Source: Fibrobacter sp. (lineage in GTDB: Bacteria; Fibrobacterota; Fibrobacteria; Fibrobacterales; Fibrobacteraceae). Taken from it: 62,708 nt of DNA. Shown one piece after another: positions 24,904 to 32,797 of this stretch. Positions within the stretch are counted from its first letter, which is position 1; each line of letters opens with the position of its first letter. The stretch spans positions 1 to 62,708 of the forward strand of contig JAKSIF010000015.1 in NCBI GenBank assembly GCA_024398965.1, in the 5' to 3' direction. The notes under the pieces were generated by a model. It ran no database searches. It saw only the letters and a program-made list of their open reading frames with translations, and was not told the DNA's origin. A program made the translations under genes and the position numbers.

Positions 24904-25867
24904 AGGGAATTAACCTCTCCATGATTTGTCGGTGGGAAACATGCCCACCATTTGTGATTTCGATTCGGACTCTGGGAAGAGCCGGACAGATAAATGTGAT
25001 ATCGCCAATTAAATCTAGTATTTTATGCATGGCAGGTTCGTTTGCCACACGAAAATCCTTGGAACATTTTGCACCGTCGCAACGGTTCAGCAGCATGCCG
25101 CAGGATTCATCTACACCGCCCAGCAGGCCATTGGCCTTTGCCTGTTCAAATTCCTCGGCAGAAATGAAGGTGCGGGCCATAAAAATCTGGAACAAGTTTT
25201 CCGGCGAATAAATACTGACAGCGGCGGCAGACTGCAGGTCGCAAGCATCCCCGCGACTCTTGCTGCGGTCCAGAACATATTCCACCTCAAAAGTTTCTGC
25301 AGGGCAAATACGAACATGACCGAAAGTGCGTTCAGAACCGTCGGCAGCCTTCGCCGTCAAATCCCATTCGGCCTTTACAGGAGCATCATAAAACACAAGG
25401 GCTTCCGGCTCCCCCGCTGCTCGACGCAGGCCATAGAAGAAGGGCGCTGCAGAACCATCCATCAGGGGAACTTCCGCGACGTTCTGACCAGCGATGCTCC
25501 GACCTGCGGCTTTCCCGGCTGCATCATCAGCGGCTGTTCCGCGAACCAAGTTCACGTTAAACCTGCGGCCAGGCCACATCAGGAATACAGGAGCCAGATG
25601 TTCCGGGCCGGCAATAGCACCAGCATTCAGCCCCACCGCATGAGCACGACTCTCATCCTCGTAAGAATAAATTGCCGTACGTGCAGCGCCAAACTTCAAG
25701 TCAGAAAAAATCTTGCAGAGATCCGTGCGGTAAACTTCGCGACCGTCCACACTCCAAACCACACGAGGTTTGTGGGTAGGATCCCTTTCCAGAACATCCA
25801 CCGTCACCTTGGCATTCCTATAGCTCAAGGACGGAGATTCAAATTCAAAATGCTGAGCGTTGGTCAT
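24872..25867 (-). CDS. lpxC: UDP-3-O-acyl-N-acetylglucosamine deacetylase LpxC
   Basis: 331 residues. LpxC motifs are visible although divergent: PEHLAPVF (zinc-binding His of the EHL motif), VPLMDGSAAPFFYGL (the MDGSA-PF motif), VDESCGMLL, HKILDLIGDITFI (zinc His and Asp), and the distal His in NGGHVSHR. Deacetylation is the first committed step of lipid A synthesis and occurs at the inner face of the membrane. The gene lies downstream of lpxD with an antitoxin gene between, and its 3' end overlaps fabZ. Function is firm from motif order; sequence is unusually diverged around the EHL site. Confidence 0.88.
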   Translation of the reverse strand: MTNAQHFEFESPSLSYRNAKVTVDVLERDPTHKPRVVWSVDGREVYRTDLCKIFSDLKFGAARTAIYSYEDESRAHAVGLNAGAIAGPEHLAPVFLMWPGRRFNVNLVRGTAADDAAGKAAGRSIAGQNVAEVPLMDGSAAPFFYGLRRAAGEPEALVFYDAPVKAEWDLTAKAADGSERTFGHVRICPAETFEVEYVLDRSKSRGDACDLQSAAAVSIYSPENLFQIFMARTFISAEEFEQAKANGLLGGVDESCGMLLNRCDGAKCSKDFRVANEPAMHKILDLIGDITFICPALPRVRIEITNGGHVSHRQIMERLIPYVSAGLFEKI

Positions 25868-25892
25868 AACTTAGGAACAAAGATAATATAAC

Positions 25893-26240
25893 TTACTTCG
25901 CTTTGTATTTTGCACGCTTTTCAGCGACAACGTTTGCTCGCACTTTCTTTTCGGGCACAATCTTCAAAGAAAGTTGAAGTCCCATTGCGTTCAAAACCCG
26001 CATTACCGTATCGAAGCGAGGATGAGCATCCTCCTTCATTGCCTTGTAAAGACTTTCACGATTCAGCCCAGATTTCTCAGCAATTTTCGCCATACCCGCT
26101 GATCGAGCCGCAGTGCTAACGCAATGTTGCCAAAACACAGGATCATTTTCAGCAAGAGCCTCCTTCAAAAAAAGTTTAACAGACTCTTCTGTATCCAAGA
26201 ATTCTGCAACATCCAAATCCGTAACTTTAACCTTACCCAT
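25893..26240 (-). CDS. addiction-module antidote protein (HI1420/HigA type), orphan
   Basis: 115 residues. It matches the addiction-module antidote family TIGR02684: FLDTEESVKLFLKEALAENDP, then a helix-turn-helix MAKIAEKSGLNRESLYKAM followed by PRFDTVMRVLNAMGLQLS. The C-terminus is a short basic tail. Such proteins normally follow a RelE/HigB-like toxin gene and repress the pair; here no toxin reading frame lies upstream (26241-26484 is non-coding) or downstream, where lpxC begins 25 bp on. The gene has its own operator-overlapped promoter (26267-26295). It may now be a solitary autorepressor, or may drive lpxC-fabZ transcription. Confidence 0.82.
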   Translation of the reverse strand: MGKVKVTDLDVAEFLDTEESVKLFLKEALAENDPVFWQHCVSTAARSAGMAKIAEKSGLNRESLYKAMKEDAHPRFDTVMRVLNAMGLQLSLKIVPEKKVRANVVAEKRAKYKAK

Positions 26241-26266
26241 TATTCAGTTCCTTCTTATTCCTCCTT

Positions 26267-26295
26267 AATGTAGCCATTCGGCTACAAACTGTCAA
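26267..26295 (-). promoter_or_regulatory. promoter with embedded palindromic operator of the antitoxin gene
   Basis: On the minus strand TTGACA (26295-26290), a 17-bp spacer, and TACATT (26272-26267). The palindrome TGTAGCC-GAAT-GGCTACA (26286-26269) fills the spacer and runs into the -10 box, an ideal site for repression by the helix-turn-helix protein. A further half-site TGTAGCC is at 26349-26355. The ribosome site AAGGAA sits 8 bases before the ATG. Confidence 0.72.
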
Positions 26296-26484
26296 GATTT
26301 TCACAAACAAAAAAAGGCCGTATTCCTACACGCACCATTTCAGGCATTTGTAGCCTATCTATGGGATATAAGAACGCGACCTAAAGCGAGAGCAGCGACC
26401 ATTTATGGTCATTGCCTTCAGCAACCATTGTCTGTCTAAAAAGAATGTACTAAAAAATAAATGTCAAAAGATGATAATGAAAAA

Positions 26485-27489
26485 TTATTTCTTCAGATTC
26501 TTTTTTGCCATCATGCGGAGTTCCACCATTTGCCTGCGCCAGACATCGGCGTCGATGGCGGGGAAACCTGCTACGGTGCGGCCTGCGGGAACGCTCTTGG
26601 TGACGCCGGCTTTTGCGGTGACGATGGCGCCGCGACCGATGGTAAGGTGGCCAGCAGCCTTTGCGCCGCCGGCAATGTTCACATCATCTTCTACGATAGT
26701 GGTGCCGCCTAATGCAGTTTGTGCGGCCATGTAGATGTTGTTTCCCAGAACGCAGTTGTGACCGATTTGCACCATGGCATCGAAATGGCAATCGTTCCCG
26801 ATGGTGGTGGGCGAAATAAATCCGGCGGCCACCACGGTGTTTGCGCCAAAGCTGCAGTTGTCGCCAATGCGGACTCCTGCCACATGGGGCACCATGCGAC
26901 GTTTGCCCTGGTATTCATAGAAGCCAAAACCGCGGCTACCGACCACAACGCCTGCCTGAAAAATGCAGCCCTCCCCCACAACAACGTTGGGGTAAATCAC
27001 TACGTTTGCTTCCAGGCGGCAGCGGGCACCAATCCTTGCGCCGGGCATTACAACGCAGCCGGGGCCAATTTCTGCCGTGGGATCAATCTCGGCAACCGCC
27101 TTGCCCGACGAATCTCGCGGCACGTCCACCAGGTCTTTTCCGTACTTTTCCAGAAAGCAGACCATGGCGTGATAGGGATTTTCTACAGGAACCAGGCAGC
27201 GGACCTTGGGGAAAATTTCTCGCGCGGTACCCATTGGAACAAATAATACGCCGGCCTCGCACTTTGCCAAATCCGCCGCAGAAAATCCGTTAGCCCCCGT
27301 AATGCTCTTGACATTCCCTGTCCAAAAGCTGACGTCTGCAGGGCCTGCTTTTTCCAGGGAGGCAAAACCGGAAAGCACTAGATCCTTCGCTTCGCTCAGG
27401 ATGACAACAGAAGAGGACGCGACGCTACTTGCGACAGAAGATGATGCAACGTCATTTAATATTTCTTGCAATTTGACGGAATGCATCAT
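26485..27489 (-). CDS. lpxD: UDP-3-O-acylglucosamine N-acyltransferase LpxD
   Basis: 334 residues. An N-terminal uridine-binding domain (GFASLEKAGPADVSFWTG, VLFVP) is followed by left-handed beta-helix hexapeptide repeats from about residue 110 (IGPGCVVMPGARIGARCRLEANVVIYPNVVVGEGC...). The catalytic His is in VQIGHNCVLGNN. It adds the second 3-hydroxyacyl chain in lipid A synthesis. Start at 27489 overlaps the lipid kinase stop (ATGA). Unusual: residues about 15-42 (VASS runs followed by VVILSEAKDLVLS) are extra relative to typical LpxD and are encoded by a dispersed DNA repeat (27378-27406). They fall between helix 1 and the first strand, so the enzyme could remain active. Confidence 0.93.
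   Translation of the reverse strand: MMHSVKLQEILNDVASSSVASSVASSSVVILSEAKDLVLSGFASLEKAGPADVSFWTGNVKSITGANGFSAADLAKCEAGVLFVPMGTAREIFPKVRCLVPVENPYHAMVCFLEKYGKDLVDVPRDSSGKAVAEIDPTAEIGPGCVVMPGARIGARCRLEANVVIYPNVVVGEGCIFQAGVVVGSRGFGFYEYQGKRRMVPHVAGVRIGDNCSFGANTVVAAGFISPTTIGNDCHFDAMVQIGHNCVLGNNIYMAAQTALGGTTIVEDDVNIAGGAKAAGHLTIGRGAIVTAKAGVTKSVPAGRTVAGFPAIDADVWRRQMVELRMMAKKNLKK
27378..27406 (-). repeat. dispersed GTCATCCTGAGCGAAG repeat inside lpxD
   Basis: Minus-strand reading TTGTCATCCTGAGCGAAGCG, then AAGGATCTAG. In frame it gives VILSEAKDL, the recurrent peptide seen where this repeat type lands in coding DNA. Related DNA occurs at 48665-48703, 24131-24193, and in altered form in both FISUMP linkers. 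Confidence 0.75.
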
Positions 27490-28448
27490 TCCCCCAGGGC
27501 AAGAATCTGAACCTGGCAAGCATAGTCAATCTGAACCTGGCCACCAATTTTGCCACTTAAATCTTCACCATCCAGCTGCAGGAATTCATCTTCTGCAAAT
27601 TCCATCTTCAGGGACTTCGCCTTTCGAGAAATCAAGAAGTATTTCTTCACAAGATTTCCCACCACAGGAACAGAACCGATTGCAATGGCCAACAGGAACA
27701 TCAACATGTTGGGAACGCAAACCACTTCCAGCAGGCAATCTGCCATGTCGGACTTATAGAAAGGCCTTGAGCCACCGGCAAAGCTGGGGATATTCCCCAC
27801 AATGACAGTTCGATGACCAGAAAGATCCTGAGAATATTCCTTACCATCAGCATCGACAAAGGATACCTTTGCCTGCTTCAACTTATAGTTCCTATCCGCA
27901 AAGAAACGATCCACATAGTGAATTCGATTTGCAATCACGGAATTGGAGTTGAACGCGCCCTCAGAGCGATCCTGATTAAAGTCATGGGCGATTCTAGCGT
28001 CAATTCCACCGGAGAAATAATTGGCAAAGGCCATCTTGCCATTGACCTTCCAAATATCGAAGGGGCGGGACTTGGCAAGCAGAAGCCTACGCACAAGGAA
28101 CAAAAGTCCCTTATCCACATAGGGCTTGTACAAGTTCAATACTCGGGCCAGGTCGTTACCTGTTCCCAAGGGAATGAGGCCAATCTTGACAGACTTTGCA
28201 TAGTCGGAGGCAACCATTACAGACAGCACGGAAGACACCGTTCCATCGCCACCTACGGCAATCAAGGTTTCGGTGCATGCGAGAGCATCTTCAATCTGTT
28301 TTTCCATACCCTCATGAATGGTGAACTCAGCTTTCCACTGGTCCTCCTTGTAATTCATGGACGACATGATCTCTGGCAAGAACTGAAAAATGGTCTTGCC
28401 CTGGCCGCCGCCACTAATGGGATTGATCAGAAAAACAAACTTGTACAC
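27486..28448 (-). CDS. diacylglycerol kinase-family lipid kinase
   Basis: 320 residues. The catalytic-domain blocks of the DAGK/YegS family are clear: FLINPISGGGQGKTIFQFLP at the start, LIAVGGDGTVSSVLSVM (nucleotide-binding GGDGT), IPLGTGNDLARVL, and the C-terminal beta-sandwich with FAGGSRPFYKSDMADCLLEVV and LQLDGEDL. It should phosphorylate a lipid alcohol using ATP at the inner face of the membrane; substrate (diacylglycerol, undecaprenol, or sphingoid base) is unresolved. First of a minus-strand envelope cluster with lpxD; the genes overlap by 4 bp. Confidence 0.88.
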   Translation of the reverse strand: MYKFVFLINPISGGGQGKTIFQFLPEIMSSMNYKEDQWKAEFTIHEGMEKQIEDALACTETLIAVGGDGTVSSVLSVMVASDYAKSVKIGLIPLGTGNDLARVLNLYKPYVDKGLLFLVRRLLLAKSRPFDIWKVNGKMAFANYFSGGIDARIAHDFNQDRSEGAFNSNSVIANRIHYVDRFFADRNYKLKQAKVSFVDADGKEYSQDLSGHRTVIVGNIPSFAGGSRPFYKSDMADCLLEVVCVPNMLMFLLAIAIGSVPVVGNLVKKYFLISRKAKSLKMEFAEDEFLQLDGEDLSGKIGGQVQIDYACQVQILALGE

Positions 28449-28464
28449 GAACTACCCTTTTGCG

Positions 28465-28986
28465 TTACCGTTGCTGAGCCTTTAACAGCTCATCCTTTGC
28501 TTCTATGTAATGCAAAACACCATCGTGAAATTTACGAATTTCTTCGTCGGTTAGTGTACGGGCAACCCTTGCCGGAGCCCCAACAATAAGGCTTCCTTCG
28601 GGATATTCCTTGCCTTGAGGCACCAAGGCCCCTGCGGCAACCACGGAATTCTTGCGAATCCGGGCCCCGTCCATGACAATGGCTCCCATTCCGATTAGGA
28701 CATTATCCTCGATATCACAGGCGTGGATAATTGCGTTATGACCAACCGTGACCTCATTTCCGATATGGACCCCAACATCCTTGGACAAGTGTACGCTCAC
28801 GTTATCCTGGATATTGGTTCGGCAACCGATACGAATTTCTGCCAGGTCCGCACGGATGACTGCGTTGTAGAAAACAGAGGAATCATCCCCGATTTCAACG
28901 TCACCGATAAGACGGGCTCCCTCAGCCAAGAAAACCCGTTCTCCAAGAACAGGTTTCATGCCTTTATATTCAATTATGCTAGCCAT
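28465..28986 (-). CDS. gamma carbonic anhydrase-family protein
   Basis: 173 residues of hexapeptide-repeat (left-handed beta-helix) sequence with the gamma-CA layout: FLAEGARLIGDVEIGDDSSVFYNAVIRAD, CRTNIQDNVSVH, and VTVGHNAIIHACDIEDN with three His residues that bind the metal between subunits of the trimer. A C-terminal helix follows SLIVGAPARVARTLTDEEI. Members such as PaaY and CaiE hydrate CO2 or have acyltransferase-linked roles. It ends 16 bp before the lipid kinase start and is likely in the same operon. Confidence 0.9.
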   Translation of the reverse strand: MASIIEYKGMKPVLGERVFLAEGARLIGDVEIGDDSSVFYNAVIRADLAEIRIGCRTNIQDNVSVHLSKDVGVHIGNEVTVGHNAIIHACDIEDNVLIGMGAIVMDGARIRKNSVVAAGALVPQGKEYPEGSLIVGAPARVARTLTDEEIRKFHDGVLHYIEAKDELLKAQQR

Positions 28987-29030
28987 ACCAACAATGTATA
29001 ATATTTCCCGACAAAAAATCGGGCAGTTGG

Positions 29031-30116
29031 CTAAATATCAAAGAATAGGGAAATATAGGGGCCTTGACCAAAATTAGTGATGATGGAATAGCCACCTTCA
29101 AGACCAAGGAATCCAGACTTGATATAGGCTCCAGTCCTGTAAACCGTACTTAAGACGGAACTTCCATCAATATGCCAGGCCAAGGTCTGACGAAAACCAA
29201 TAAAGGGGAAACCCGCTTCAACTTGGGCCGCAGGCATGATGGCTCCATCAAGATACCCAAAGTTGGTATAATTGAGGTTGGCTGCAAAAACTCCGCCCAC
29301 GCCAAGAGCCATTCTCCATTCATTTTCATATCCCGCAAGGAAGAAGGCGTCCGCGGACCCTCTAAGAACGAGTCCGTTTCCTTCTACATCTTCCAGATAG
29401 TACGGAGAATTAGGATACAAAACATAGGGGTTTATAGTAACGGCCATGCGGATACTGGAGAAGAACCCGTGTTCAGAACGAGTCAGCATCGACGGAATGC
29501 CTGCAACAGCAACTTGATTCGCAGCATTCGGTACTGCAGTTGCAGAAGCGCTGGAACCCTTGACAACAGCAGCAGGCGCAGGACATACAATACTTGCACT
29601 GGGGACATAGCGGATCGGTTCACGCTTAGACGGAGGAAGCTGTTCCGGAGCGGCGTCAGGAACAAATACCGGAGCAGGCTGGGCAACAGGTGTAGGCTGC
29701 GCAACAGGGGCTGGTGCAGGGGCGGGCTGAGGAGCGGCTACAGGCTGGGCAACAGGTGTAGGCTGCGCAACAGGAGCTGGTGCAGGAGCGGGCTGAGGAG
29801 CGGCTTCTGGCTGGGCAACAGGTGCAGGCTGCGCAACAGGGGCTGGTGCCGGAGCAGGCTGAGGAGCTGCTTCTGGCTGGGCAACAGGCGCCGGCTGCGC
29901 AACAGGGGCTGGTGCCGGAGCAGGCTGAGGAGCTGCTTCTGGCTGGGCAACAGGCGCCGGCTGCGCCACAGGGGCTGGTGCCGGAGCAGGCTGAGGAGCT
30001 GCTACTGGCTGGGCAACGGGTGCAGGCTGCGCAACAGGTGCTGGTGCAGGAGTCTGTCCCATAGAAAAGGCGAATGCAGACAAAACACAGATTGACAACT
30101 TTGAGAACTTCTTCAT
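29031..30116 (-). CDS. secreted protein with Pro/Ala repeat stalk and beta-rich C-terminal domain
   Basis: 361 residues. A signal peptide ([20 protein letters not shown]) is followed by 5.6 copies of a 22-residue Ala/Pro/Val/Gln unit (about residues 26-149), then a short linker, a cysteine-containing segment ([12 protein letters not shown]), and a C-terminal half with amphipathic beta strands ending in [10 protein letters not shown], with terminal aromatic residues typical of outer membrane barrels. The Pro-rich part could span the periplasm or wall, as in TonB- or OprF-like stalks. I do not recognise the family. Start 30116 follows GAGGG; it lies 11 bp after the stop of the upstream gene, so they form an operon. 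Confidence 0.65.
   Translation of the reverse strand: MKKFSKLSICVLSAFAFSMGQTPAPAPVAQPAPVAQPVAAPQPAPAPAPVAQPAPVAQPEAAPQPAPAPAPVAQPAPVAQPEAAPQPAPAPAPVAQPAPVAQPEAAPQPAPAPAPVAQPTPVAQPVAAPQPAPAPAPVAQPTPVAQPAPVFVPDAAPEQLPPSKREPIRYVPSASIVCPAPAAVVKGSSASATAVPNAANQVAVAGIPSMLTRSEHGFFSSIRMAVTINPYVLYPNSPYYLEDVEGNGLVLRGSADAFFLAGYENEWRMALGVGGVFAANLNYTNFGYLDGAIMPAAQVEAGFPFIGFRQTLAWHIDGSSVLSTVYRTGAYIKSGFLGLEGGYSIITNFGQGPYISLFFDI
29670..30041 (-). repeat. 66-bp tandem coding repeat
   Basis: Five full units and one partial unit of 66 bp encode [12 protein letters not shown], then (V/E)AAPQPAPAP. The middle three units are nearly identical at DNA level, a sign of recent expansion or homogenisation and a probable site of copy-number change between strains. 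Confidence 0.85.
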
Positions 30117-30127
30117 AATTCCCTCGT

Positions 30128-31258
30128 TCACTTTAGATTCTTACGCATCTTCTTGATGCGTTTTTTCCACTGCTCAAAACCTTCTTCATGAGAATAATCA
30201 AGAATCATGAATTTTCCGCAGTAATCAAATTCAAAACTCGGATGGGTCAAATCCATCTTAATAACGCCGGCATAAAGGTCCCCATGATCCGTATGCAACG
30301 GATCATTAAAGAACTCCACTCGAACATCGAATCCAGTCAGGGTTCGATCAAAGTCCTTTGCCTTGTCAATAGGCATATACAGCCAGCCGGCATAGGCAAA
30401 CGGGACTTCCGGGTTCAATGTATCCAAGACGTTCAACTCAAAGGCTTCCTTTTCGGAATCATAGTTGCCAAGAACTACGGAAGCATCCTTTGCATAAGTC
30501 CAAAGATGAAGGGAACGAACCTCGTTAATGAACCCCTCCAACTTGGATATACCCAGCACAAGTCTCTCTCGATAAGCATCGCACCGTTTCAGCAGAGAAG
30601 AATAGAGACTGTCTCCTGTTTGCTGCCATACAGTTCGCCTTGCAACAAATTCCTGTTCTGTTTCAAGATCTTCCTTGGGATTCAAACGGGGATAGGAATC
30701 CAGAAACCGAGTTAACAGGACCTCGCGTTCCTTATCCGTATTCTCAATTCGTTCCTCAATAATTTGGATGCGACGTTCATACTCATCCACATGCTTGGAG
30801 GTTGGCTTCAGCAAGACATCCAAGTCTATTTCACCTTCCGCAGAGAAGGGACTTACGTTTCCATTTCCGGAGGCCATAGCATCTGCCAGCACCTGACTTT
30901 GAATTTCAACGATTTTCTTGTAGATGACTTCGCACTCGTTTTTGTACATCAAGTAACCAGCAATCTGGCCTTCCACCTTAGACTTGACGAATGCGTCGTA
31001 GTCCGCTTTTCTGGATTCATAATCAGCAAGTTTTTCAAACTCCCCCTTGGGTTCCAAAGGAGGCAAACTGGAAACAACGGTATTGGTAACTTTCTGGATT
31101 TGCGCATCCACGGCCGCGATACTATCGGCAACCATTTTTAGACGACTGGAATATTCATTGAAACTTTCACAATTTCGAACAGCCAGGTCAGCAAGAGTGG
31201 CGGATTGCACCGACACTGTCAACAAAACAACGCAAAACAAGGAATACAGTAACTTCAT
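30128..31258 (-). CDS. secreted coiled-coil protein of unknown function
   Basis: 376 residues. A signal peptide ([20 protein letters not shown]) precedes a long alpha-helical part rich in Glu, Lys and Leu (about 20-260) that contains two similar segments: [21 protein letters not shown] and [21 protein letters not shown], each ending with a Tyr/Val-x-x-Arg-x-x-W or -Y. This internal duplication suggests two copies of one helical module. The C-terminal about 120 residues are beta-rich ([27 protein letters not shown]). I recognise no family. Probably periplasmic, co-transcribed with the Pro/Ala-repeat protein. Confidence 0.6.
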   Translation of the reverse strand: MKLLYSLFCVVLLTVSVQSATLADLAVRNCESFNEYSSRLKMVADSIAAVDAQIQKVTNTVVSSLPPLEPKGEFEKLADYESRKADYDAFVKSKVEGQIAGYLMYKNECEVIYKKIVEIQSQVLADAMASGNGNVSPFSAEGEIDLDVLLKPTSKHVDEYERRIQIIEERIENTDKEREVLLTRFLDSYPRLNPKEDLETEQEFVARRTVWQQTGDSLYSSLLKRCDAYRERLVLGISKLEGFINEVRSLHLWTYAKDASVVLGNYDSEKEAFELNVLDTLNPEVPFAYAGWLYMPIDKAKDFDRTLTGFDVRVEFFNDPLHTDHGDLYAGVIKMDLTHPSFEFDYCGKFMILDYSHEEGFEQWKKRIKKMRKNLK

Positions 31259-31348
31259 ATTGTAAACCAATCGATACAATACGAATATAAAACAAAAAAT
31301 CCCTTTTGTATAAGGGATAAAAAAAAATAATGCGGATTGAGCTTTAAA

Positions 31349-31783
31349 TCAGGGGTTTTCCTGGTAAACAGCCCACATTTCTGCGGGAATGGCCATGGGA
31401 CGGCCCCTGGTCATGTCCATAAAGACCCAGGTTGTCTCAGATTCGAAGATGACCTTGCCATCGGATGCTCGAACAAACTGGCTTTTACGAAGACTGGCCA
31501 ACTTGCTCATGCCATCCACCCAGGTAGTCCCGATAATTTCATCATCAAGGAACGCCTGATTCTTGTATTCAATGTGCTGGGTACGGATCATCCAGCCTGC
31601 GCCAAGCTGACGCATCAGGGCCATGCCACCCTTTTCCTCGGAATGGGCTATGGCAATGTCCTGGATCCACTGTACAGACCATACGTTGTTGAAATGCTTG
31701 TTATCATCGATCATCTCGGGAGTAACCTTGAAGCTCTTCGTAAACTTCATGGCCTTGGGATTTTCTTCGAAAGCAATTGCCAT
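31349..31783 (-). CDS. acyl-CoA/acyl-ACP thioesterase, hotdog fold
   Basis: 144 residues of the YbgC/4-hydroxybenzoyl-CoA thioesterase type: SFKVTPEMIDDNKHFNNVWSVQWIQDIAIAHS holds the conserved Asp/Asn-x-x-x-His-x-x-N active-site pattern, and RTQHIEYKNQAFLDDEIIGTTWV and ETTWVFMDMTRGRPMAIP form the central strands. It hydrolyses acyl thioesters, substrate chain unknown. GAGG precedes the ATG at 31783; it follows the pyridoxamine kinase stop by 3 bp and thus forms a two-gene operon with it. Confidence 0.82.
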   Translation of the reverse strand: MAIAFEENPKAMKFTKSFKVTPEMIDDNKHFNNVWSVQWIQDIAIAHSEEKGGMALMRQLGAGWMIRTQHIEYKNQAFLDDEIIGTTWVDGMSKLASLRKSQFVRASDGKVIFESETTWVFMDMTRGRPMAIPAEMWAVYQENP

Positions 31784-31786
31784 TTG

Positions 31787-32617
31787 CTACCTCAGGGAAT
31801 CAATCAACGTGGGAAGTGCGGTTTCAAACTTGACACCATACCAGTGGGATTCTTCGTCTCCATAGGTATTCTCGATACTCTTCAACGTAAAGTCTGCAGC
31901 AATCTTGACAGCTTCCATCTTGGACTTGCCTCGCATAATACAGCCTGTAAAAGCAGAGGCGTAAAGGTCTCCGGTACCATGGCACCACATGGACACCTTC
32001 TTGTGCTCATAATGTTCAAGCACCCCGTTTTCAAACACTGCAACACCGGTATAGCCATCTCTGAAGCCAATGCCGGTCATGACAATGCACTTGGCACCCA
32101 AATCACAAAGACGCTTGCAAAGTTCGGTAATCAAGGTTCTGTCGTAGACTTCCGTATATTCCATGCCAGTCAGGAAGCAGGCCTCGGAGATATTGGGCAG
32201 AAGCACATCGGCTTCGGCGCAGAGGCGCTTCATGGCTTCAACGAACTTCATGTCAAAACCGGCGTAAAGCTTGCCCGCATCGGCCAAAACCGGATCCACG
32301 ATGCGTAAGGAGCCCGGGTTACCTGTCGTGGCCATGATTTCACGGACAATGTCCACCTGGCGAACGCTTCCAAGATAGCCTGTATAGAAAGCGTCGAACT
32401 TGATTCCCTCCCGAACCCAGTGGTCCCTGATCGGCAGCATGTCGTCGGTCAAGTCGCGGAAGGTGTAGCCGCGGAAACGGCCCGTATGAGTGCTAAGAAC
32501 AGCGGACGGCATCACCGCGGTCTCAATACCGCAGGCGGATATCACCGGCAAAGCTACGGTAGAAGAACATTGCCCGAAGCAGGATATATCCTGAATGGTT
32601 AGAACACGCTTATACAT
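31787..32617 (-). CDS. pyridoxamine kinase
   Basis: 276 residues, ribokinase-like fold. Motifs are TIQDISCFGQCSSTVALPVISACGIET at the start (substrate pocket), VLSTHTGRF, FDAFYTGYLGS, IVDPVLADAGKLYAGF, PNISEACFLTG, and the C-terminal anion hole GTGDLYASAFTG with the catalytic Asp. It phosphorylates pyridoxal or pyridoxamine in vitamin B6 salvage; bacterial relatives are annotated as pyridoxamine kinase/PdxY. Start chosen at MYKRVL; the open frame extends 10 codons farther. Divergent from glgB across 180 bp. Confidence 0.88.
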   Translation of the reverse strand: MYKRVLTIQDISCFGQCSSTVALPVISACGIETAVMPSAVLSTHTGRFRGYTFRDLTDDMLPIRDHWVREGIKFDAFYTGYLGSVRQVDIVREIMATTGNPGSLRIVDPVLADAGKLYAGFDMKFVEAMKRLCAEADVLLPNISEACFLTGMEYTEVYDRTLITELCKRLCDLGAKCIVMTGIGFRDGYTGVAVFENGVLEHYEHKKVSMWCHGTGDLYASAFTGCIMRGKSKMEAVKIAADFTLKSIENTYGDEESHWYGVKFETALPTLIDSLR

Positions 32618-32797
32618 GGTTACAAATGTAGTAATATCATCAAGCAAAATTCGCGAATAATCAGGCTTTCATCGTCAATGAGACTCGTCCCCTAATACTC
32701 CAATATGAAATGAAAAATCCATTTTATTTTAAGGTTTTTGGCAACAATCAAAAAATGTTTTACTTATATTTATATTGATTAAAATTGGAGTTTACAC

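Noticed and set aside
26296-26484. RelE/HigB toxin gene for the orphan antitoxin
   Set aside because: No frame of adequate length or toxin-like motif is visible on either strand in this gap.
29172-30095. 307-residue plus-strand frame opposite the Pro/Ala repeat gene
   Set aside because: Its Arg/Cys/Gly repeat product is the mirror of the 66-bp repeats and has no signal or start site.
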